A stretch of 34,906 bases of DNA from the IMG/VR virus record IMGVR_UViG_3300006805_000082, positions 1-34,906 of that record, one strand, 5' to 3'. This stretch comes from a virus. The position numbers and the translations under genes are program-made. Below are positions 30,231 to 34,906 of this stretch, one piece after another (within the stretch, counting starts at the first letter, position 1; every line of letters starts with the position of its first letter). The notes below the pieces were generated by a model. The model saw only the letters and a program-made list of their open reading frames with translations. It searched no databases and had not been told where the DNA came from.

Positions 30231-30406
30231 GTGAGTGGCAACCGATAGAGACGGCACCGAAGGATGGGCGCTATTTGCTGTTGCTAGCAGACAGCCAGTT
30301 CCACCGCATTGGTTTTTGGAACGGGTCGTCATGGGATGACGGAGATTTCTACGACCACATGGCCGACATCACCCACTGGATGCCCCTGCCGGAGCCGCCC
30401 AAGTGA
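30227..30406 (+). CDS. DUF551 family protein, 59 aa
   Basis: A 59-codon gene: MSEWQPIETAPKDGRYLLLL, then IGFWNGSSW and THWMPLPEPPK, the textbook DUF551 pattern in minimal length. GGAGG is 5 bases before the ATG, which overlaps the HNH stop, and its end overlaps the next GTG start. The function of the family is unknown; it is common in phage early regions. Confidence 0.7.
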   Translation: MSEWQPIETAPKDGRYLLLLADSQFHRIGFWNGSSWDDGDFYDHMADITHWMPLPEPPK

Positions 30407-30744
30407 CCAACGCCCCCATTCTCGACGCCAACAGGATCGCCGCAGAACTGGAACGGCTAGGAACCGAATGGGCAGACAATCAGGCTGCCGCCTCAGTCAT
30501 GGAGGAAACAAAGCCCACTCTGCTTGCCAAGATCGCCAAAGAGCATATGGCCGATGGAGCCTCTGCGACCAAGGCCGAACTGCTGGCAAAGGCCGATCCT
30601 GTCTATGAGCAGCACGTCAGGGACATGGTTGAAGCTGAGAGGAAAGCGGTGCGGGCGAAGGTCCGGTACGACACCTACAAGATCAAAGCGGAGTTGTTGA
30701 GGTCAAATGCTTCGACTGAAAGAGCCTTGGCTGTTCTGAAATAG
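30403..30744 (+). CDS. Coiled-coil hypothetical phage protein, 113 aa
   Basis: Starts at GTG overlapping the previous TGA (GTGA). Helical and charged throughout: DANRIAAELERLGTEWADNQ, then DPVYEQHVRDMVEAERKAVR and YDTYKIKAELLRSNAS. This pattern is known from small phage proteins of uncertain function near recombination genes. Probably an oligomeric helical bundle. Confidence 0.55.
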   Translation: MTNAPILDANRIAAELERLGTEWADNQAAASVMEETKPTLLAKIAKEHMADGASATKAELLAKADPVYEQHVRDMVEAERKAVRAKVRYDTYKIKAELLRSNASTERALAVLK

Positions 30745-30753
30745 GAGATAGCG

Positions 30754-31068
30754 ATGACCGATAGCATGGTGGAGAGAGTGGCGAGGGCGATTTGCCCAGA
30801 ATACGACGAACTGCCAGACATAGCGTCGTACAGCCAGCGCAAGCGCGCCCTGCCAGAACAATACTGGAAGGACAAAAGTGAGGTTCGCGACGATGCCCGC
30901 GCCGCCATAGAAGCGATGCGAGAGCCGACGGCGATCATGTGGAGGCGTGGTTCGGAAACACGAACTGACGATCATTCAACGGGAGAAATCTACCGCGCCA
31001 TGATCGACGCCGCCCTAGACGACGGGACCGGACCTATCCCGATCTACGGGGCTAAGAACAAGGAATGA
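30754..31068 (+). CDS. Conserved small phage protein (MVERVARAIC type)
   Basis: A 104-residue protein with MVERVARAICPEYDELPD, RDDARAAIEAMREPTAIMW and a late IYRAMIDAALDD, the repeated pattern of a common family of phage and prophage proteins of unknown function. It overlaps the excisionase-like gene by 4 bases. AGGAG precedes its ATG. Confidence 0.65.
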   Translation: MTDSMVERVARAICPEYDELPDIASYSQRKRALPEQYWKDKSEVRDDARAAIEAMREPTAIMWRRGSETRTDDHSTGEIYRAMIDAALDDGTGPIPIYGAKNKE

Positions 31069-31415
31069 CCCTCCCCGCCATCTACCCACTGGACGAAGTG
31101 GCCGAGAGATTCGGGTGGGGGCGGCAGACCTTGACGCGCGCTCTTGCTCGGCATGGAATCTCGCCGGTCGGCAAGGGCCGCAGAGCCAGGCTTACCGAGG
31201 TTGACGTTCTCAAACTGATAGAGGCCGAACGATGCCGTTCAAACTTGTCCCTCCCGGCAAGCGGGGAAGGTTCTGGTACGTCCGGGGCACGCTCTCCGGC
31301 AGACGCTTTGAGGTCTCAACGGGCACGACAGACCGCAAGGGCGCTGAGGGCTTCGCAATCCAGTACGTCGCCCAGCTCGAAGGTGATCCCATTGCCGGGG
31401 CCGGGGCCGCGCTAA
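31065..31415 (+). CDS. Excisionase-like HTH protein overlapping integrase
   Basis: The first 55 residues look real: IYPLDEVAERFGWGRQTLTR, then GISPVGKGRRARLTEVDVLKLIE, a winged-helix (MerR/Xis-like) fold with a basic wing. The frame then continues for about 60 more codons of low-complexity Ser/Pro/Arg sequence inside the integrase gene, overlapping it by 184 bases. The extra tail may be real or only a lack of stop codons. Position just upstream of the integrase fits a recombination directionality factor. Confidence 0.6.
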   Translation: MTLPAIYPLDEVAERFGWGRQTLTRALARHGISPVGKGRRARLTEVDVLKLIEAERCRSNLSLPASGEGSGTSGARSPADALRSQRARQTARALRASQSSTSPSSKVIPLPGPGPR

Positions 31416-32218
31416 AGTACCCGGAAGCCGCCGCAGCCTATCGAGCTTACAAACCACCCCGAGGCAAAGAGATCGCCCGGCATGACAGGCTCGATGTCTA
31501 TTTCGCCGGCAGGGACATTCGAGACCTGAAACACGCGCATCTTGTCGAGGCCGCGAACGCGCTGTTCCCCAAAGCCTCCAACGCCACCAAGAACCGCGAA
31601 GTCATTTCGCCAGCATCCGCCGTCCTGCACTACGCCGCCGATCAGGAGTGGTGCACCTATCGCAAGTTCCGCAGGTTCAAAGAACCGCGCCGGTCAAACC
31701 GCAAGCCCGTAAGCGATGAGGATATGTCCCGCCTGATAGGAGCCACTCGCGGACACAAGCAACTGTTCCTGACGCTGGCCTATGAGACCGGCTTGCGGTT
31801 GGGGAATATCCTTGGATTGCGCGAAAGCCAACTGGACCTGACGGCAGGAACGCTGATGGTGGACGTGACCAAAACGGGGGAGCGGATCGCCCTGCGCCTA
31901 TCCCCGTCCCTTGTGGCCGCGCTCGCCAATACGAAGCGCTGCGAAGGGGGCCGCCTTCTTCCGTGGCGCACAGCCTCCGGGGTTTACAAATGGCTGTGGC
32001 CGCTTCGCAGGGCCTTGGGCGTGCACTATACGCCGCACCTGTCGCGGCACGCGTTGGCGACCGATCTGCTGAAAGCCAGGGTACCCGACAAGATCGCCGC
32101 CGCTGCCGGGGCATGGCAGGACGAACGCAGTCTGCACCGCTACCAGCATGTGGGAACGGACGATCTGCCGCTGCGGGATTCGGGGGCAATTCGGGGGAAG
32201 GACAAGGCAAGTGCTTGA
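31232..32218 (+). CDS. int: Tyrosine recombinase (integrase)
   Basis: A 328-residue integrase. The start MPFKLVPPGKRGRFWYVRGT is an N-terminal arm/strand region. The catalytic domain has Arg189 in ETGLRLGNILGL, a Lys in the hairpin DVTKTGER, His269 and Arg272 in HLSRHALATDLL, Trp295 and nucleophile Tyr304 in HRYQH. It ends 18 bases before a tRNA-derived attachment site. It should insert the phage into a host tRNA-Val gene and, with the excisionase-like protein, remove it. Confidence 0.92.
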   Translation: MPFKLVPPGKRGRFWYVRGTLSGRRFEVSTGTTDRKGAEGFAIQYVAQLEGDPIAGAGAALKYPEAAAAYRAYKPPRGKEIARHDRLDVYFAGRDIRDLKHAHLVEAANALFPKASNATKNREVISPASAVLHYAADQEWCTYRKFRRFKEPRRSNRKPVSDEDMSRLIGATRGHKQLFLTLAYETGLRLGNILGLRESQLDLTAGTLMVDVTKTGERIALRLSPSLVAALANTKRCEGGRLLPWRTASGVYKWLWPLRRALGVHYTPHLSRHALATDLLKARVPDKIAAAAGAWQDERSLHRYQHVGTDDLPLRDSGAIRGKDKASA

Positions 32219-32236
32219 AAGGACTTACCAGCGCCG

Positions 32237-32285
32237 CCCCTTCACACGGGGAAGGTCACAGGTTCAATCCCTGTCGCGCCCACCA
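32237..32285 (+). other. attP core: 3' half of tRNA-Val(CAC)
   Basis: The segment holds an anticodon arm CCCC-TTCACAC-GGGG with anticodon CAC, a 5-base variable region, a T arm ACAGG-TTCAATC-CCTGT, the 3' acceptor strand CGCGCCC, discriminator A and CCA. The 5' half of the tRNA (D arm and 5' acceptor) is missing. Next to the integrase, with phage genes on both sides, this is an intact attP rather than a prophage end. Confidence 0.8.
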
Positions 32286-32371
32286 TTTTCCGGCGGAAAA
32301 TCTGTCCACACCTGTACGAACCCACCAGAACGTTTCTGGAATCTGGGGGCAGAGTGGGGGAAACTGTTGCT

Positions 32372-32833
32372 ATGATGTTCATGGCCGTTTTGCTCGCCCA
32401 ACTGACGGCTACCGAGATCGTCGGCCAAGCCTCAGTAATTGACGGCGACACGATAGAGATACAGGGACAGAGGATAAGGCTTCACGGCATAGACGCCCCG
32501 GAATCAAGCCAGACTTGTTCTAGAGATGGCAAAGCCTGGAGATGCGGTCAGCAGTCAGCCCTAGAGCTATCAGCCTGGCTAGCCCGCTCGCCCGTTACCT
32601 GCTCTCCGGTTGCTACGGATCGTTACAAGCGGATGGTGGCAAGATGCTCAAAGGGCGGTCAGGACATAGGCTCTTGGCTGGTATCCAATGGCTGGGCGCT
32701 GGATTGGCCGCAATACTCTAGGGGTGAATACAGTAGGGATCAGGAAGCGGCCAAGGCCAAGGGGCTGGGGATTTGGCGGGGTGAGTTCACAGAACCATGG
32801 CTATGGCGAGCGCAGCGCCCTGCACAACGATAA
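32372..32833 (+). CDS. Thermonuclease (SNase family), secreted or periplasmic
   Basis: A 153-residue protein. The hydrophobic start MMFMAVLLAQLTATEIVGQA looks like a signal peptide. The staphylococcal-nuclease fold follows: VIDGDTIEI, RIRLHGIDAPESSQTC with the catalytic Arg and Glu, and TDRYKRMVARC with the second Arg. WLVSNGWALDWPQYS completes the family. It lies alone between attP and the lysis genes, on the strand opposite to lysis. It overlaps the 3' end of the convergent 105-residue gene by 47 bases. It could be a cargo gene expressed in the lysogen. Confidence 0.8.
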   Translation: MMFMAVLLAQLTATEIVGQASVIDGDTIEIQGQRIRLHGIDAPESSQTCSRDGKAWRCGQQSALELSAWLARSPVTCSPVATDRYKRMVARCSKGGQDIGSWLVSNGWALDWPQYSRGEYSRDQEAAKAKGLGIWRGEFTEPWLWRAQRPAQR

Positions 32834-33104
32834 CGAAGGCGAACACCTTTGACGCCCTCTGCGGGTCGCGGCGCGTCCATTCCGTTGTCCGGTTCTTGTA
32901 CCAGTGCCAGAAGGATCCATCCCGCGTAGGCTCGGGGTAGGTCTCACACCAGCCCAAGAGATTGCGCCACCGCTCCTTCTCCAGCGTGACCAGCCCCCAT
33001 GCCGAGCCTATGATGCACAGGGGTAAACGCAGGGTGCCGCCCAAGGGAGTCTTGCGATCAAGCGCGCCCAATAGGAACAGGTAGGGCCATTGAAGCCATT
33101 TCAT
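32787..33104 (-). CDS. Membrane protein, 105 aa, last late gene
   Basis: Hydrophobic segments near the start (WPYLFLLGALD), at LPLCIIGSAWGLVTL and at the end (VFAFVIVVQGAALAIAMVL) flank a charged, Trp-rich loop. It follows Rz1 with a 4-base overlap. It could be a holin, a superinfection exclusion or a lysis accessory protein; the position after the spanins and the size fit but prove nothing. Confidence 0.5.
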   Translation of the reverse strand: MKWLQWPYLFLLGALDRKTPLGGTLRLPLCIIGSAWGLVTLEKERWRNLLGWCETYPEPTRDGSFWHWYKNRTTEWTRRDPQRASKVFAFVIVVQGAALAIAMVL

Positions 33105-33394
33105 TTCGTCGGTTCCTTCTTAAGCGCCCAATCCACTAACGACTGATGCCTATAGGCGCAGTCCCGATTGGCGAAGTGCAGTTCGGCTATCCATGTCGCT
33201 AGAAGCTGGTCGTCTGCGTCATTCCCCGGAGGGGTTGGCAGAGGCTTGCAGGCTTGGGTTAGAGACGCATCCGGGGTGCGCTCAACGAGTTTGACCCCCT
33301 CCGTCGCGCAGGCCGTTAAGAAGCTCACGCATAGCAGGGCTAGAGGCACACGCACGAGTCGCTGGGACCGCGCGGATACGGGCGATGAGGTCAC
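33101..33394 (-). CDS. Rz1: Outer-membrane spanin lipoprotein (Rz1-like)
   Basis: A 97-residue lipoprotein from a GTG at 33394 (AAGGA 7 bases upstream). The signal region VPLALLCVSFLTAC ends in a lipobox with Cys; the mature part is Pro-containing and short (KPLPTPPGNDADD). Its 5' part lies inside the Rz gene in another frame, the classical nested arrangement. It should pair with Rz to join inner and outer membranes at lysis. Confidence 0.75.
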   Translation of the reverse strand: MTSSPVSARSQRLVRVPLALLCVSFLTACATEGVKLVERTPDASLTQACKPLPTPPGNDADDQLLATWIAELHFANRDCAYRHQSLVDWALKKEPTK

Positions 33395-33662
33395 GGGTTT
33401 TTCCTTCCAGTTCTGAAATCCTGGCGTCACGGGCGGCGATGATGGTTCTCGCCAGTTCCCTGTCCGCCTGTATGGCTTCGATGGCTGCCAGAGCATCGTC
33501 CGCTTGCTTGCGGGCAAGGTCTCGCTCGGCAGCGAGTTGGCCGTTTCGGAGGTAGAGCCCGCCAACGATGAGCACGACAACCGCCCCGCCGATCAGCCAG
33601 AACTTGATGCCGGAGGCGAAGCCGAGAGCGGTCCTGCCCCAGCCGAGGATGGTTGCGATCAT
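33282..33662 (-). CDS. Rz: Inner-membrane spanin (Rz-like)
   Basis: A 126-residue protein with one N-terminal membrane helix (FWLIGGAVVVLIVGGLYL) and a long periplasmic coiled coil (LAAERDLARKQADDALAAIE, then RTIIAARDARISELEGK). Its 3' end overlaps the Rz1 gene by 113 bases. It follows the endolysin gene with a 4-base overlap. Confidence 0.75.
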   Translation of the reverse strand: MIATILGWGRTALGFASGIKFWLIGGAVVVLIVGGLYLRNGQLAAERDLARKQADDALAAIEAIQADRELARTIIAARDARISELEGKTRDLIARIRAVPATRACASSPAMRELLNGLRDGGGQTR

Positions 33663-34297
33663 CGCCGTCCCTTCCTGCTATCGTCCCAGCGGGCGTAGAT
33701 CGTCATGCCGATACCCACGAGCATCAGAACCACACAGACGATCTTGATTATCTCCGCATAGTCGGAGACCGACTGAAGCATGTAGCCAGCCTCTTGCACC
33801 GTGCCACCCACTGCACCAAGGCCAGTCATTGCCGAGCCTGCAAGGGTGCGGGACTTGTAGAGCGGCTTGGCAGGGTTGATGCCCCACGCCCTTGGGTTGC
33901 CCCACGTCCTTGCCGGTCCTAGGTCAATGTGCATGAAGTTGTTGTGCGGTTCTGGATAGAACCCGAAGCCCTTGAATCCTACTGCCTTGGCGGCTTCGTA
34001 GAACTCCGCCGGATCGTGCCCTACCATCGAAATATCGACGGCGGTTCCTCTGGTGTGCTGACTGTCCTTCGCTGACCCGGGGAGCGTGGCGTTATACTCT
34101 GGCGTTCTGTAGCCGGAGTTGATCGTCATCGGCCTGCCCAGTTGAGTGCGCAGGGCTTCCAGCTTGTCGAGCAGTTCGGTTGATACCTTGAGGCTGTCCT
34201 TGCCTGGCTGTCCACGGCAGGCAAGCTCTTGGGGCTGGAAGTGCGGCCAGCGCCAGCCGACTACATCCCGCCAGTGATTGGCTTCGATAAGGCTCAT
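33659..34297 (-). CDS. Endolysin, M15-type peptidase with C-terminal membrane segment
   Basis: A 212-residue protein starting MSLIEANHWRDVVGW at an ATG that overlaps the previous stop (ATGA). The catalytic domain is an M15/D-Ala-D-Ala peptidase: INSGYRTPEYN, then SQHTRGTAVDIS with zinc ligands His81 and Asp88, and FMHIDLG with His123. After residue 150 a Gly/Ser linker leads to a membrane helix IIKIVCVVLMLVGIGMTIY near 180-198 and a basic end. The tail is unusual for a soluble endolysin and may give the protein a holin-like or membrane-tethered release. It cuts peptidoglycan cross-bridges. Confidence 0.8.
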   Translation of the reverse strand: MSLIEANHWRDVVGWRWPHFQPQELACRGQPGKDSLKVSTELLDKLEALRTQLGRPMTINSGYRTPEYNATLPGSAKDSQHTRGTAVDISMVGHDPAEFYEAAKAVGFKGFGFYPEPHNNFMHIDLGPARTWGNPRAWGINPAKPLYKSRTLAGSAMTGLGAVGGTVQEAGYMLQSVSDYAEIIKIVCVVLMLVGIGMTIYARWDDSRKGRR

Positions 34298-34521
34298 CGT
34301 TTCCTCTGAATGTGACCGCACAGCAGCTTGGCCCCCATGCTGACCAAGGCAGCCAAGTGGCCGGGCTTTAACGGGATGGCGTGGTGCTTGCCTTCAATGA
34401 CGACGCAAAGCTCTGCGCCGGTATCTCCCTCGCGGAAGAACGCGAGCGTTGGGGTGTCAAGTTCGGGGAACTCTCGCGCGAGATCGTTCTGGCGCTTCTG
34501 GTAGGACCAGCCGTCACCCAT
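34294..34521 (-). CDS. Small hypothetical protein, 75 aa
   Basis: Unrecognised. GDGWSYQKRQNDLAREFPEL then LAFFREGDTGAELCVVIEGK, with a later HAIPLKPGHLAALVSMGAKL; no membrane helix. It is coupled to the GNAT gene (TAATG) and to the endolysin gene (ATGA). A lysis-timing or virion role is possible from position only. Confidence 0.5.
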   Translation of the reverse strand: MGDGWSYQKRQNDLAREFPELDTPTLAFFREGDTGAELCVVIEGKHHAIPLKPGHLAALVSMGAKLLCGHIQRKR

Positions 34522-34906
34522 TAGGCCGCGCTCCTTTCGAGATATTTCCGCCAGTACAGCGGAAATGGATAAAGCTCATCGGCCCAGCGGACCGGCGGCG
34601 TGTACAGCCGATAGCCGCAGGCGATGAAATTGTTTGCGCTATGCGTGTTGTCGGGGCGGCAATCCGAGATCATCGCAAGCCACCCCAGCTTGCGCGCCTT
34701 GCGTTCGCGGACGCCGATCAAGCGCCGCTGCAACCCGCGCCCTCGATAGATCGGATGAACGGCGGCCCTCGCCAAATAGCCAGTCAATGGCGTTCGCACC
34801 GAAGGCCACAGCGCGGCAAAGCCAACAACCTGCGTCTGGTGTTCCACAACCCACCAATAGGTGTCCGGCAGGCCGAAATTGATCATCTCGTAGTCGGGAA
34901 ACGCGA
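34521..34906 (-). CDS. GNAT acetyltransferase-like protein (5' end at 22-1)
   Basis: Together with positions 22-1 the gene is 135 codons. The N-terminal region FPDYEMINFGLPDTYWWVVE leads to VVGFAALWPSV, the central strand, and HPIYRGRGLQRRLIGV, the acetyl-CoA binding motif A (R/QxxGxG/A). The C-terminal ANNFIACGYRLY matches the end of the GNAT fold. It follows the S74-domain protein in the late operon and may acetylate a virion or host protein. Read without joining ends, an ATG at 34886 would give 121 residues. Confidence 0.75.
   Translation of the reverse strand, partial: AFPDYEMINFGLPDTYWWVVEHQTQVVGFAALWPSVRTPLTGYLARAAVHPIYRGRGLQRRLIGVRERKARKLGWLAMISDCRPDNTHSANNFIACGYRLYTPPVRWADELYPFPLYWRKYLERSAA

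Noticed and set aside
32237-32285. A complete tRNA gene.
   Set aside because: Only the 3' half from the anticodon arm is present; there is no D arm or 5' acceptor strand.
1-34906. CRISPR arrays, insertion sequences or rRNA genes.
   Set aside because: No regularly spaced repeats, transposase motifs or rRNA-like stretches were seen.

Overview
The window looks like the complete genome of a temperate, short-tailed (podovirus-like) phage, written as a linear string cut at an arbitrary point. The reason is that the two ends join: a gene that starts at positions 22-20 on the minus strand, with a good ribosome binding site, reads off position 1 and continues in frame from position 34906 down to 34521. 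The host is probably an alphaproteobacterium. That rests on high GC, frequent TTG/GTG starts and the family types present, so it is a weak inference. An attachment site carrying the 3' half of a tRNA-Val(CAC) gene lies next to a tyrosine integrase.

Layout. (a) About 24.8-25.6 kb is the lysis/lysogeny switch: a Cro-like HTH gene (minus) and an S24-type repressor (plus) diverge from a region with G-tract/C-tract operator dyads. (b) From 24.8 down to 17.55 kb (minus) runs the early operon: a ParB-like gene, a VRR-NUC nuclease, a C5 cytosine methyltransferase containing a suspicious overlapping frame, small proteins, a DnaA domain IV protein, a DUF1376 replication protein, a beta-class DNA methyltransferase, and several unknowns. 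(c) A near-consensus promoter at 17529-17558 starts the late operon, which runs leftward to position 1 and, through the joined ends, on to 32.8 kb. Its order is small and large terminase subunits, P22-like portal, structural proteins including one with thirteen 14-residue repeats, scaffold, N4-gp56-type major capsid protein, a decoration-like protein, a strong terminator, a glycosyltransferase/methyltransferase cassette, a tail adaptor, a gp10-like hub, an S74-domain protein, a GNAT protein, an M15 endolysin with a C-terminal membrane segment, and nested spanins Rz/Rz1. (d) From 25.7 to 32.2 kb (plus) lies a rightward operon of tightly coupled small genes, with a methyltransferase-like protein, an ERF annealing protein, a DUF736-like partner, an HNH protein, an excisionase-like gene and the integrase. 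After attP comes a secreted-type thermonuclease gene.

The genes form a coherent programme. The repressor and Cro control both early directions. ERF, the DUF736-like protein, HNH and VRR-NUC handle recombination and DNA processing. The DnaA-like and DUF1376 proteins probably act in replication. The methyltransferases probably protect the DNA. The late operon builds a P22/N4-type head and short tail and then lyses the cell. No tape measure, tail tube or sheath gene is present, which supports podovirus morphology.

The most interesting points are the closed circle, the 263-codon frame embedded in the cytosine methyltransferase gene, the glycosyltransferase cassette sitting directly behind a strong terminator inside the virion operon, the repeat protein, the ParB-like gene whose best start lies in another frame, and a nuclease 'moron' beside attP. 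Function calls rest on recognising motifs by eye; no database search was possible.
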